A stretch of DNA of 64,000 bases from Marinobacter sp. AC-23 (GCF_001858325.1 NZ_MBPP01000006.1:1-64000); one strand, 5' to 3'. Counted from the stretch's first letter, positions 1 through 8,526 are shown. Numbers and translations: made by a program. The notes: a model not told the origin generated them from the sequence alone.

Positions 1-98
1 CAGCTTGTCTTGCTTGTGGCGGGCGTAAATCAGCCGGGTATGGCGAACAGAGCTGCGAACAAAACCAGCCACACAAGGGCGGTAGAGGAGGTTAACAT
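1..98 (-). CDS. N-terminus of a membrane protein under TPP control (partial, frame-broken)
   Basis: The ATG at 98-96 follows a GGAAG Shine-Dalgarno on the minus strand. The reading frame encodes about 22 mostly hydrophobic residues (one membrane segment) and then hits a stop at 32-30. Restoring one G in the GG run near 33-36 lets the frame continue through PGLIYARHKQDKL to the window edge, which looks like a transmembrane helix followed by a cytoplasmic basic loop. The leader carries a TPP riboswitch. Sodium:solute symporters are among the transporters known under TPP riboswitches, and the start resembles such a protein, but only about 32 residues are visible and the family is a guess. Confidence 0.4.
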
Positions 99-207
99 CG
101 GTAATCTTCCTTGCCGTGGCAGGCGGTAGCGAAATCGCCAAAGTGGCGTATCACCGGGACGGCCGCGAAAAAGGAAGGTGCACACAGGCACGCGTGGAGC
201 AGGCGTT

Positions 208-297
208 TCCTTCCCTTCGCCGGAATTACCCGGATCAGGTTCGAAGGGTTACCGCACACAATACGGAGTCTCAGCCATCGCAATGGCGCCCCCAGGA
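208..297 (-). promoter_or_regulatory. TPP riboswitch (THI element), minus strand
   Basis: On the minus strand the conserved thi-box blocks appear in order: GGCTGAGA (about 278-271), the ACCCTTCGAACCTGATCC core (about 249-232), and the GGCGAAGGGAAGG closing strand (about 221-209), with GGGGGCGCC at the 5' end. Thiamine pyrophosphate binding by this aptamer class lowers expression of the downstream gene. The downstream start at 98 leaves about 110 nt for an expression platform, in which I see no obvious intrinsic terminator. Confidence 0.93.
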
Positions 298-305
298 ATG
301 AAAAT

Positions 306-334
306 AGAGTAAGAAGTCTGTTCGTACTTGTCAA
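306..334 (-). promoter_or_regulatory. Candidate sigma-70 promoter for the minus-strand TPP leader
   Basis: The minus strand has a perfect TTGACA (334-329), a 17-nt spacer, then TACTCT (311-306, three of six matches to TATAAT). The predicted transcription start near 299 coincides with the 5' end of the minus-strand aptamer. Confidence 0.45.
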
Positions 335-372
335 TTGCAGGTATCTGGGCCTACAGGTCTGTGCATCCGTTG

Positions 373-381
373 TGCTATGGT
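373..381 (+). promoter_or_regulatory. Candidate extended -10 element for the plus-strand TPP leader
   Basis: TGCTATGGT is an extended -10 (TGn plus TATGGT). Its predicted start near 388 falls at the first base of the plus-strand aptamer. No convincing -35 is seen. Confidence 0.35.
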
Positions 382-391
382 TTTGGCTCGA

Positions 392-465
392 CACGGGGTG
401 TCCTGCTTTGCAGGGCTGAGAGTACACCCGTTGAACCTGATCCAGTTCACACTGGCGAAGGGATG
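392..465 (+). promoter_or_regulatory. TPP riboswitch (THI element), plus strand
   Basis: The aptamer has GGGGTGTCCTGC, GGGCTGAGAGT, ACACCCGTTGAACCTGATCC and ACTGGCGAAGGGAT in the canonical order. It lies 74 nt before the start of the SDR gene. The 3' strand GCGAAGG (455-461) can pair instead with CCTTCGC (514-520), so the leader has a clear two-state expression platform. Confidence 0.95.
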
Positions 466-513
466 TCAGCCGCAGGCGCAGATGAAATGCAGCGCCAAAT
501 CTGTGACTTCATA

Positions 514-535
514 CCTTCGCCTCAGTCATGAGGTG
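514..535 (+). promoter_or_regulatory. Shine-Dalgarno-sequestering hairpin of the TPP riboswitch
   Basis: CGCCTCA (518-524), loop GTCA, TGAGGTG (529-535) forms a stem with one G-U pair that buries the GAGG Shine-Dalgarno sitting just before the ATG at 539. The first arm overlaps CCTTCGC (514-520), which is complementary to the aptamer closing strand. TPP-bound and free folds are therefore mutually exclusive, predicting translational repression by TPP. Confidence 0.8.
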
Positions 536-538
536 TCT

Positions 539-1312
539 ATGTACAAATCTGCCCGTTTTGATCAACAACTGGTTCTGATAACCGGTGCTGCCCGCGGTTT
601 GGGCGAACATTTGGTGCGCGCGTTTTTGCGCGAAGGCGCCAGCGTGGTGATCAACTATCGCAACAGCGCCGAAGCAGCGCACAAACTGGCCGGCGAAGAT
701 CCGGTACGTACGCTGGCGGTGCAGGCTGACGTGACCGACCGCGTCGCAGTGCAGGCGATGTTCGCCCAGGCACGGCAGCATTTTGGGTTTCCGGTGACCA
801 CCGTTATCAACAACGCCCTGCCGGATTTTTCATTCAATGGCGACGCTCGCCCCAACGCGGAACAGTTGACCTGGGAAAATCTGAACCAGCAGTTTGCCGG
901 CGTGGTGGGCGGGGCGTTGAATACCACCCAGGCGGCGCTGGCCGGCATGCGCGAAGCGGGATTCGGCCGCATTGTGAACGTGGGAACCAACCTGTTTCAG
1001 AATCCAGTGGTGCCGTATCACGATTACACCGCGGCCAAAGCGGCGTTGCTGTCACTTACCCGCACCCTGTCGCAAGATTTGGGGCCGGACAACATCACCG
1101 TGAATATGGTCTCCGGTGGCCTGCTGCGCACTACCGACGCCTCTGCCGCCACGCCCGAAGCCGTATTTGATTTCATCGCGGCCAGCACACCGCTGCGGCG
1201 GGTGACCACGCCGGCGGAATTTGCCGACGCTACGCTATTTTTTGCCTCGCCCTGGGCGCGCTCGGTGACCGGGCAGAATCTGGTGGTGGACGGCGGGTTG
1301 GTGAAAAACTGA
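539..1312 (+). CDS. SDR-family NAD(P)-dependent oxidoreductase, TPP-regulated
   Basis: A 257-residue classical short-chain dehydrogenase/reductase. TGAARGLG (15-22) is the dinucleotide-binding glycine motif, NNAL (91-94) replaces the usual NNAG, and Y163-x3-K167 (YTAAK) is the catalytic pair. The position 13 residues before the Tyr, normally the catalytic Ser, is Thr150. The start is the ATG at 539, immediately after the riboswitch-controlled GAGG; a longer in-frame reading would start inside the aptamer and is rejected. Its stop overlaps the start of the monooxygenase gene by one base, so the two are translationally coupled. TPP control points to a thiamine-related substrate, but the reaction is unknown. 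Confidence 0.9.
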   Translation: MYKSARFDQQLVLITGAARGLGEHLVRAFLREGASVVINYRNSAEAAHKLAGEDPVRTLAVQADVTDRVAVQAMFAQARQHFGFPVTTVINNALPDFSFNGDARPNAEQLTWENLNQQFAGVVGGALNTTQAALAGMREAGFGRIVNVGTNLFQNPVVPYHDYTAAKAALLSLTRTLSQDLGPDNITVNMVSGGLLRTTDASAATPEAVFDFIAASTPLRRVTTPAEFADATLFFASPWARSVTGQNLVVDGGLVKN

Positions 1313-2628
1313 TGGCTGCCTCACCGTCAGATCCACGCATGATGCACCTCAATCTCTTCCTGATGGGCTGCGGTCACCACCGGGCCGCCTGGCGCCATCC
1401 GCAGTCTGCGGTGGAACAGGTGGGCGATATCCGTTATTACGAGCGTTTGGCGCAAACCGCCGAACGCGGCAAGCTGGACGCAGTTTTCTTCGCCGATAGC
1501 AATTCGGCCGGTAATGTGTCCGATGGCAGCTGGTTTTACCTAGAGCCGCTGACGGCCATGGCCGCCATGAGCCGGGCAACGGAGAAAATCGGCTTCATCA
1601 GCACAGTATCCAGTACCTTTTACACTCCGTTTCACGTCGCGCGCCTGGTGGCCTCGTTGGATCACATCTCTGGCGGCCGCATCGGCTGGAACGTGGTTAC
1701 CTCAATGTTTGATGTGGAAGCCCGCAACCACGGTTACAAAACCATGCCCGATCACGCCGAGCGCTATCGCCGCGCCGACGAGTTTGTTCAGGCGGTGCTG
1801 GGATTGTGGGATTCCTGGGCCGATGACGCTTTAACGTTTGATCGCCAGGGCCATTACGCCGACCCAGCCAAGGTGCAGCCCATAAACCACCGGGGTGAGT
1901 TTTTTCGAGTGGACGGGCCGTTAAACGTACCCCGTCCACCGCAGGGGCATCCGGTGTTGTTTCAGGCTGGCGCTTCTGAGCCCGGGCGGGAGCTGGCAGC
2001 CAGATGCGCTGAGGCGATTTACGCGGTGGCTTACGATTTGCCAGCAGCGCAAAGCTACTATCGCGACATAAAACGGCGGGTAAAAGCCGCCGGCCGTGAG
2101 GTTGACGTGCCGATCATGCCCGGGCTGGTCACTTACGTGGCGCCCACCGAAGCGGAAGCAAAAGCCAAGCAGCGTGAGCTAGACGAATTGTTGCCCGCCG
2201 ATGCGTCTTTGCGCCAGTTGGCCCTGTTTATTGGGCAGGACTGTTCAGGCTGGGAACTGGACGCACCTGTGCCAACGCTGCCGCCGCTGGAAGAATTCAG
2301 CGGGCCGCAGGGGCGATACAGCACCATTTTGCGAATTATTGAAACCGAACAACCCACTCTGCGCCAGTTGCTAGGTCGGCTGGCGGCAGGCGGAGGCCAC
2401 TGCACCATGGTGGGCACGCCAGAGCAGGTCGCCGATAAGATGGAGCATTGGTTCCGCAACGAAGGCGCTGATGGTTTCAACCTGATGCCGCCGTCGCTGC
2501 CCGCCGGTATTGAAGACTTTATCGAACAGGTGGTACCGGAACTGCAGAACCGTGGGTTATTCCGCACGGAATATCAGAGCAATACTCTGCGCGCGCATTT
2601 AGGTTTGGCGCGTCCTGGCAATTCCTGA
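1312..2628 (+). CDS. Flavin-dependent monooxygenase of the NtaA/SnaA/DszA (LLM) family, TPP-regulated
   Basis: A 438-residue luciferase-like protein. The N-terminus (LNLFLMGCGHHRAAWRHP), the FFADSNSAG strand, and the block from LEPLTAMAAMSRATEKIG through SGGRIGWNVVTS are typical of the class C two-component, FMNH2-dependent monooxygenases (nitrilotriacetate, dibenzothiophene-sulfone and pristinamycin enzymes). These need a separate flavin reductase, and none is next to it. Coupled by a one-base stop/start overlap to the SDR gene and so under the same TPP riboswitch. Inference: the pair oxidises and then reduces (or the reverse) a thiamine-related or sulfur/nitrogen heterocyclic compound. The substrate cannot be named from sequence. 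Confidence 0.9.
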   Translation: MAASPSDPRMMHLNLFLMGCGHHRAAWRHPQSAVEQVGDIRYYERLAQTAERGKLDAVFFADSNSAGNVSDGSWFYLEPLTAMAAMSRATEKIGFISTVSSTFYTPFHVARLVASLDHISGGRIGWNVVTSMFDVEARNHGYKTMPDHAERYRRADEFVQAVLGLWDSWADDALTFDRQGHYADPAKVQPINHRGEFFRVDGPLNVPRPPQGHPVLFQAGASEPGRELAARCAEAIYAVAYDLPAAQSYYRDIKRRVKAAGREVDVPIMPGLVTYVAPTEAEAKAKQRELDELLPADASLRQLALFIGQDCSGWELDAPVPTLPPLEEFSGPQGRYSTILRIIETEQPTLRQLLGRLAAGGGHCTMVGTPEQVADKMEHWFRNEGADGFNLMPPSLPAGIEDFIEQVVPELQNRGLFRTEYQSNTLRAHLGLARPGNS

Positions 2629-2810
2629 ACCAGGTGCCTACTGCTGAAGCAGTTAAGGCAGCTGGGTTACCAACCGCCCTTCAAATCGATCTGGATGAAA
2701 AACTGGCACAATGCGCGGAGTCCACTGGCCCGCCAACGCCTCACCCTACTCGATATGTAACGTTGACACAGGGTATATAGTACCCGGATTTAACCACAAG
2801 GAAAGATGGC

Positions 2811-3203
2811 ATGTTTTACTATGAGCTTCAGCCACGCTTCAGTGACACAGATGCTTTGGGTCATATCAGCAATACGACACTGCCCGTCTGGTTTGAGCAG
2901 GCCAGAATGCCGTTGTTCAAGATCTTCCACCCAACACTGGACGTGAAAACCTGGCCCTTGATTATCGCCCGAGTGGAAGTTGACTTTGTGGCACAGAGCT
3001 ACTGGCACCTGCCGGTTGAAGTTCGTACAGGCGTCGGGAAAATAGGAAACAGCTCGTTTCAGGTGGTTCAGGAAGCTTGGCAGGATGGCAAGATGATTGC
3101 GCGCGGCAATGCGGTGTTGATTCACTTTGATTATAACTCAGAGAAAGCTCTCGCTATTCCTGATGACATCCGGGCAGAACTGTCCAGTCACCTCGCTGAA
3201 TAG
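2811..3203 (+). CDS. Acyl-CoA thioesterase, 4HBT/hotdog family (YbgC/FadM-like)
   Basis: A 130-residue single hotdog domain. RFSDTDALGHISNTTLPVWFE (from residue 9) is the conserved 4-hydroxybenzoyl-CoA thioesterase-type active-site segment, with the Asp before the GHxxN turn as the likely catalytic residue. The family hydrolyses short- to long-chain acyl-CoAs in the cytosol. The ATG is preceded by AAGGAAAG. It stands alone, with about 180 nt upstream without a convincing promoter and a lipoprotein gene 49 nt downstream on the same strand. Acyl chain-length preference cannot be told. Confidence 0.85.
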   Translation: MFYYELQPRFSDTDALGHISNTTLPVWFEQARMPLFKIFHPTLDVKTWPLIIARVEVDFVAQSYWHLPVEVRTGVGKIGNSSFQVVQEAWQDGKMIARGNAVLIHFDYNSEKALAIPDDIRAELSSHLAE

Positions 3204-3252
3204 CTTGGCCCATGCACCAGCCGGTAACCTGTCGATATAACGAGGTGGTTCA

Positions 3253-4158
3253 GTGAATAACGCAAAATTAGTGCTGATTGTATTGTCAGTCATCATGCTC
3301 GTCGGTGGGTGTGACTCGGCTTCGCAAGCTACGGATGCCACTGGAGTTGCGGCAAAGGGGGCAGCGGAAGAGGGTGTTCAAAAGGACGTTTTATTGGCGC
3401 TTGAGCCGGACGAAATGGACTGGGTAGGGCAACAGATTTTTAACAATGAATGCAATGGGCAGTTTCAGTGCCTTGTTCACTGGAATGATGGAGAGGCGTT
3501 TCCCTCGCTGGGGATTGGACACTTTATATGGTACCCGGAAGGGGTAGATGAACCTTTTGTGGAGAGCTTCCCCAAACTTATTCAATATATGATCCAGCGG
3601 CAAGCACCGGTGCCTGAATGGCTCAGGGAGCTTGAACCTTTCGATGCTCCCTGGGCAGACAAAGCAGTATTTGAGTCTGCCAAAAATTCAGTCAGAGTGG
3701 CCGAGCTTCGGGAATTTCTGGCTGGCACTCAGGGGGTTCAGGCAGAGTTTATTTTTCGGCGCGCTCAGTCCTCGCTTGCAATGATCGTTGGGTCAGTACC
3801 TCTAGATCGGCAACCACAACTACAGGCCGATCTGGAGGCCCTGAGCGCTACACCAGGTGGCATCTATGCTTTGATGGATTATGTCAATTTCAAGGGAGAG
3901 GGCCTTTCAGATACAGAGCGCTATAACGGTGTGGGCTGGGGGCTTCGGCAGGTTCTTATGGCCATGGAGCCTAACCCGGAAGCCCTAACGCTGGAGCGCT
4001 TCCGGGAAGCGGCTGCAAAAGTTCTGACCCGAAGAGCTGACAACGCAGGCGATCCGATCGAGAGAACCCGCTGGCTAAAAGGATGGCTGAAACGTCTGGA
4101 GACCTACAAAGAACCGGACGGTGACCCAACTCTGCAGAAAAAAACCACTAATAATTAG
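3253..4158 (+). CDS. Lipoprotein of unknown function with a lysozyme-like GIGH segment
   Basis: A 301-residue protein from a GTG start (GAGG upstream). A hydrophobic signal ends in the lipobox LVGG-C20, so it should be lipid-anchored in the envelope. After a low-complexity Ala/Gly/Glu stretch comes a conserved-looking block with NNECNG, WNDGEAFPSLGIGHFIWYP and FPKLIQYM, then a second block with GIYALMDYVNFKGEGL and YNGVGWGLRQVL. The combination of an Asn-Glu pair and a GIGH segment resembles phage-lysozyme-fold hydrolases, suggesting a peptidoglycan or glycan enzyme. That is inference; I do not recognise the family. Confidence 0.75.
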   Translation: MNNAKLVLIVLSVIMLVGGCDSASQATDATGVAAKGAAEEGVQKDVLLALEPDEMDWVGQQIFNNECNGQFQCLVHWNDGEAFPSLGIGHFIWYPEGVDEPFVESFPKLIQYMIQRQAPVPEWLRELEPFDAPWADKAVFESAKNSVRVAELREFLAGTQGVQAEFIFRRAQSSLAMIVGSVPLDRQPQLQADLEALSATPGGIYALMDYVNFKGEGLSDTERYNGVGWGLRQVLMAMEPNPEALTLERFREAAAKVLTRRADNAGDPIERTRWLKGWLKRLETYKEPDGDPTLQKKTTNN

Positions 4159-4210
4159 TTGTATTTCCGAACTTTGTTCTACCTTGTAGTAATAAGACTC
4201 TATGTTGCCG

Positions 4211-4255
4211 CCTAAAAATGACGCGTCGCATTTCGCGACATGTGTCTTTTTTAGG
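4211..4255. terminator. Bidirectional hairpin terminator between the lipoprotein gene and the amino-acid ABC operon
   Basis: Interrupted inverted repeat: CCTAAAAA (4211-4218), GAC, GTCGC, loop ATTTC, GCGAC, GTC, then TTTTTTAGG. A stem followed by six T on the plus strand and flanked by A-runs fits a rho-independent terminator about 60 nt after the lipoprotein stop. It also lies in the leader of the ABC operon. Confidence 0.7.
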
Positions 4256-4336
4256 GCTGGCTTATTGTCTCAGGTAAGCCTGAACGGCGACGAGAGTCTG
4301 GAAGGTAAAAACAAACAGACGTTCGGAGAAACAACA

Positions 4337-5360
4337 ATGATAAAAGCAATATCCGTAGCCGTTGGTATGGCGCTTGTTGCAGGCGCGCTCACGACAACAA
4401 GCGTGTTTGCAGCAACAACGCTGGAAAGCGTAAAACAAAAAGGTCACCTCCAGTGTGGTGTGACCAGTGGTCTTCCTGGGTTTTCCCAGCCGGATGAGAA
4501 AGGCAGCTGGACGGGAATTGATGTTGATACCTGCCGGGCAGTCGCTGCAGCTGTCTTTGGAGATGCAAAGGCCGTTGAGTTTACACCCCTGACAGCGAAG
4601 GAGCGCTTCACAGCGTTGCAGTCGGGCGAAATTGACATACTGTCCAGAAATACCACCTGGACGCTTACCCGAGATGCATCGCTGGGGCTTAATTTTGCGG
4701 GTGTGAACTATTATGACGGGCAGGGTTCCTTGTTAACAAGGACATTGGCGTAGATGACGCGACCCAGCTCGATGGCGCCACCGTGTGCATCCAGGCGGGC
4801 ACAACCACTGAGCTGAATCTCTCGGATTATTTCCGTGCCAAGGGTATGGATTTCAAACCAATCGTTTTTGACACGTCGGAGCAATCTGTTCAGGGGTTTG
4901 CCGCAGGGCGCTGTGATGTGCTGACATCCGATCGGTCCCAGCTCGCCGCTTTGCGATCCAAGCTTGCCGACCCGAATTCCGCAAAAATTCTGCCTAATAC
5001 GATTTCGAAAGAGCCCCTTGGGCCGGTTGTGCGGCAGGGTGACGACGAGTGGTTCAACATCGTCAAGTGGGTATTGTTCGTTCAGATCAACGCGGAGGAG
5101 TTGGGTATTACCGAGGCCAATGTGGACGACATGCTGAAGTCGGATAACCCGAATGTCCAGCGTCTGCTGGGAACGGATGGCGACATGGGCGCCAAATTGG
5201 GCGTTCCGGATGACTTTGGTTATGCCATCGTGAAGCAGGTTGGTAACTACGGCGAAATGTACGACCGCAATATTGGTCCTGATACGGCCTCGGCCTTGAA
5301 CGAGGTATCAACGCCCTTTGGACAAATGGTGGCATTATGTACGCGCCACCAGTGCGCTAA
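4337..5360 (+). CDS. aapJ: Amino-acid ABC transporter substrate-binding protein (AapJ/BztA-like), two frame breaks
   Basis: Periplasmic binding protein of the general L-amino-acid (AapJQMP) type, family SBP_bac_3. The signal peptide ends near VFA-A; the mature protein starts with TTLESVKQKGHLQCGV. Typical blocks are GSWTGIDVDTCRAVAAAVFGD, LTAKERFTALQSGEIDIL and VCIQAGTTTELNLSDYF. Two single-base losses break it: near 4725 (GGG run, restoring GQGFLVNKDIGVDD) and near 5300 (AA, restoring RGINALWTNGGIMYAPPVR and a stop at 5358-5360). With both repaired the protein is about 341 residues, normal for the family. The start ATG follows GGAG. First gene of a four-gene operon. Confidence 0.85.
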
Positions 5361-5451
5361 TACCTGAAAGGCTTCACCGGGGGTGTTCTTGCAATGCACC
5401 CGGTGTTAACTCTGACGCTGTGTATTGCAGGGAAGCTTTTCGGGGCATTGC

Positions 5452-6639
5452 ATGAAAAAACAAACGATTGATTCCAGGCCCGCCGGGCCCAAACCCTGGT
5501 ACGACCCACGGGTTCGAGCTCTGGTTTTCCAGGTTATTTCCCTGGCAGTGGTGTGTTGGGCCGGCTGGACGTTGATAGGCAACACGCTCTCGAATATGGA
5601 GAGCCGGGGTATCAGTACCGGTTTCGGGTTCCTTGATGAGTCTGCCGGCTTCGGCATCATCATGCATCTCGTGCCCTACGATGCCACCATGTCCTACGGG
5701 CGCACCTTCTGGGTAGGTCTGACCAATACCCTGCTGGTCTCAGCCATGGGTATCGTTGCGGCGACCATTCTTGGGTTTCTGATTGGTGTCGCACGCCTGT
5801 CCAGTAACTGGCTGGTGGCCAGAATTGCGCTGGCGTACATTGAACTCATTCGAAATATTCCCCTTCTGTTGCAGATATTTTTCTGGTATTTCGCGGTTCT
5901 CAGCAACCTTCCGTCGCCACGACAAAGCATGGAGGTTGGCGGTGCACTGTTTCTGAACAACCGGGGCCTTTATTTGCCAGGGCCGATAACCCCGGAAGGC
6001 TTCGGGCTGGTCTGGGGTGCCATTCTGCTAGCCATCGTGGCGGTTGTAGGCGTCCGGAAATGGGCGAAGAAACGTCAGATGGCAACCGGGAAGATCTTTC
6101 CTACGGTCAAGGTAAGTGTCGCGCTTCTGATTCTTTTGCCGCTCCTGGCATTTGTCATTGCGGGTCTGCCTCTGGAATGGGAATTGCCTGCGCTGAAGGG
6201 GTTCAATTTTGGCGGCGGGATTTCGTTGATCCCCGAGCTGGCGGCGCTGTGGCTCGCACTTTCCCTCTACACGGCGAGCTTCATTGCGGAGATTGTACGC
6301 TCGGGCATTCTGTCGGTTAGCCAGGGGCAGACGGAAGCATCCAAAGCGCTGGGACTGCCGAATGGTTTGACCCTGAGACTGGTTGTTATTCCCCAGGCCA
6401 TGCGGGTGATTATTCCGCCACTTACCAGCCAGTACCTGAATCTTGTGAAAAACTCCTCACTTGCAACCGCCATCGGCTACCCGGACCTGGTTGCTGTGTT
6501 TATGGGCACCACGCTGAATCAGACCGGCCAGGCGGTGGAGGTTGTTGCCATTACGATGGCCGTGTATCTCACCATCAGTCTGCTGATCTCACTGTTCATG
6601 AATGTTTATAACCGGGCCGTGGCGATCAAGGAGCGATGA
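5452..6639 (+). CDS. aapQ: Amino-acid ABC transporter permease (AapQ/BztB-like)
   Basis: A 395-residue inner-membrane permease of the His/Glu/Gln/Arg/opine family. The long form, with extra segments between the first helices and the BPD_transp_1 domain, is characteristic of AapQ. The permease coupling loop is visible as EIVRSGILSVSQGQTEASKALGL followed by VVIPQAMRVIIPPLTSQY. Several strongly hydrophobic segments span the chain. The start at ATG 5452 is chosen over an upstream in-frame start because it gives the usual charged N-terminus (MKKQTID). The last four bases overlap the next permease gene (ATGA). Confidence 0.88.
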   Translation: MKKQTIDSRPAGPKPWYDPRVRALVFQVISLAVVCWAGWTLIGNTLSNMESRGISTGFGFLDESAGFGIIMHLVPYDATMSYGRTFWVGLTNTLLVSAMGIVAATILGFLIGVARLSSNWLVARIALAYIELIRNIPLLLQIFFWYFAVLSNLPSPRQSMEVGGALFLNNRGLYLPGPITPEGFGLVWGAILLAIVAVVGVRKWAKKRQMATGKIFPTVKVSVALLILLPLLAFVIAGLPLEWELPALKGFNFGGGISLIPELAALWLALSLYTASFIAEIVRSGILSVSQGQTEASKALGLPNGLTLRLVVIPQAMRVIIPPLTSQYLNLVKNSSLATAIGYPDLVAVFMGTTLNQTGQAVEVVAITMAVYLTISLLISLFMNVYNRAVAIKER

Positions 6640-7724
6640 TGAGCGAATCGACGATCAAACCACCCAAAAAATACACGGGCCCGGTCAAGTGGATGCGCAC
6701 GCATCTGTTTTCCACCTGGTATAACACCCTGCTGACCCTTGTGGTTGGCTATGTGTTGATCACCAATGTTGGGCCTCTGCTGAACTGGCTGTTATTCGAT
6801 GCCACCTTCCAGGGCGCTGGCCCGGAGGATTGTGTGGGGGAGGGTGCCTGCTGGTTATTTATCAATCAGCGCCTGAATTTCTTTATTTACGGTTTCTACC
6901 CGGACGAGCTGCAGTGGCGAGTCGATGTCATGTTCGCATTGCTGGCGGTCGCGTTTGTACCTCAGTTTATCGAAAGGTTCCCTGGCCGAAAATGGCTCGG
7001 CATCTTCGGTATGACCGGCCTGCCTCTGATCGGCTATATCCTGATTCCGGGGGGCATTCTGGGTCTGGAAGCTGTGGAAAGCTCCAAGTGGGGCGGCCTC
7101 ATGCTCACACTCATTCTCGCCTATATCGGCATTCTGGCTTCCCTGCCTATCGGTGTTTTGTTGGCCCTCGGGCGCCGGTCGGATATGCCTATTATCCAGG
7201 GGCTGTGCGTGGTGTTTATTGAAGTTTGGCGGGCCGTGCCTCTTATTACGGTGTTGTTCATGGCCTCGGTGATGCTGCCCCTTTTTCTTCCGGAGGGGAT
7301 GAGCTTCGAGAAACTCGTGCGAGCACTGATTGGTATCACTTTGTGGCAGTCGGCCTACATGGCTGAAGTGATAAGGGGTGGGCTTCAGGCTATTCCACGG
7401 GGGCAGTACGAAGCAGCCGGTGCCCTGGGCCTTGGCTACTGGCGCAAGATGGGGCTGGTTATTCTGCCCCAGGCGTTGAAGCTGGTCATTCCCGGCATTG
7501 TGAATACCTTTATAGCACTGTTCAAGGACACCACACTGGTTCTGATCATTGGCCTGTTTGACATTCTTGGAACGGTTCAGTCAACGATAGCGGACCCGGC
7601 TTGGCAGAACGTTGCGATAGAGGGCTACGTCTTCGTGGCTTTCTGTTTCTGGGTGTTCTGTTTCGGGATTTCCCGCTATAGCCAGAACCTTGAACGCAAA
7701 CTCGATACCAGCCACAAAACCTGA
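6636..7724 (+). CDS. aapM: Amino-acid ABC transporter permease (AapM/BztC-like)
   Basis: A 362-residue partner permease. An N-terminal cytosolic tail and first helices precede the BPD_transp_1 core with the coupling motif [25 protein letters not shown] and [24 protein letters not shown]. It forms the heterodimeric membrane channel with AapQ. The start overlaps the AapQ stop by four bases and its own stop overlaps the ATPase start by one, indicating tight translational coupling. No defects seen. Confidence 0.88.
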   Translation: MMSESTIKPPKKYTGPVKWMRTHLFSTWYNTLLTLVVGYVLITNVGPLLNWLLFDATFQGAGPEDCVGEGACWLFINQRLNFFIYGFYPDELQWRVDVMFALLAVAFVPQFIERFPGRKWLGIFGMTGLPLIGYILIPGGILGLEAVESSKWGGLMLTLILAYIGILASLPIGVLLALGRRSDMPIIQGLCVVFIEVWRAVPLITVLFMASVMLPLFLPEGMSFEKLVRALIGITLWQSAYMAEVIRGGLQAIPRGQYEAAGALGLGYWRKMGLVILPQALKLVIPGIVNTFIALFKDTTLVLIIGLFDILGTVQSTIADPAWQNVAIEGYVFVAFCFWVFCFGISRYSQNLERKLDTSHKT

Positions 7725-8509
7725 TGGGTACGACTATGACGCAACACCCCGAATCCAAGGATTCACAGGCTGAGAAAAAGCCAGGCATTATTCGTGTGGA
7801 AGGCATGCACAAATGGTACGGCGATTTTCACGTCCTCAAAGACTTGAATCTCGCCGTCGATCAGGGAGAGCGCATTGTCATCTGCGGCCCCTCCGGCTCG
7901 GGGAAGTCGACATTTATCCGTTGTATCAACCGCCTGGAGGAACATCAACAGGGCCGAATCATTGTCGATGATGTTGAGCTAACCGATGATGTCCGACACA
8001 TTGACAGCGTGCGCCGGGAAGTGGGCATGGTGTTTCAGCACTTTAATCTGTTTCCCCACCTTACGGTCCTGGAAAATTGCTGCCTATCGCCCATATGGGT
8101 GCGCAAAGTACCCCGTCGGGAAGCGGAGGCAGCCGCCATGGAATATCTGGAGCGGGTAAAAATTCCGGATCAGGCCACCAAGTATCCTGGACAGTTATCA
8201 GGTGGCCAGCAGCAGCGTGTGGCTATCGCCCGGGCACTGTGCATGAAGCCGAAAATCATGCTGTTTGACGAACCCACATCAGCGCTCGACCCGGAAATGA
8301 TCAAGGAGGTTCTGGATGTCATGGTCGAGCTTGCCGGCAGCGGCATGACCATGATCTGCGTAACCCATGAAATGGGCTTTGCCAAGACCGTCGCGGACCG
8401 GGTGATTTTTATGGATGGAGGCGAAATTGTCGAAGAGGCACCGCCCTCCGAATTTTTCAGCAATCCGAGAGAGGCACGCACGCAGAAGTTTCTGCAGCAG
8501 ATATTGTAG
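7724..8509 (+). CDS. aapP: Amino-acid ABC transporter ATP-binding protein (AapP/GlnQ-like)
   Basis: A 261-residue ATPase that powers uptake through AapQM. Walker [11 protein letters not shown]-loop [16 protein letters not shown], signature [15 protein letters not shown], Walker [15 protein letters not shown] and the switch His in CVTHEMGFA are all intact. The N-terminus has a short hydrophilic extension before [15 protein letters not shown]; a second ATG at 7736 is an alternative start. Last gene of the operon, converging on the mechanosensitive channel gene 21 nt away. Confidence 0.92.
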   Translation: MGTTMTQHPESKDSQAEKKPGIIRVEGMHKWYGDFHVLKDLNLAVDQGERIVICGPSGSGKSTFIRCINRLEEHQQGRIIVDDVELTDDVRHIDSVRREVGMVFQHFNLFPHLTVLENCCLSPIWVRKVPRREAEAAAMEYLERVKIPDQATKYPGQLSGGQQQRVAIARALCMKPKIMLFDEPTSALDPEMIKEVLDVMVELAGSGMTMICVTHEMGFAKTVADRVIFMDGGEIVEEAPPSEFFSNPREARTQKFLQQIL

Positions 8510-8526
8510 CGTTGGCGAGCAAGCGA

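Noticed and set aside
2763..2790. TTGACA upstream of the thioesterase gene as a promoter
   Set aside because: No -10-like hexamer at 16-18 nt; the TATAGT present is only 7 nt away.
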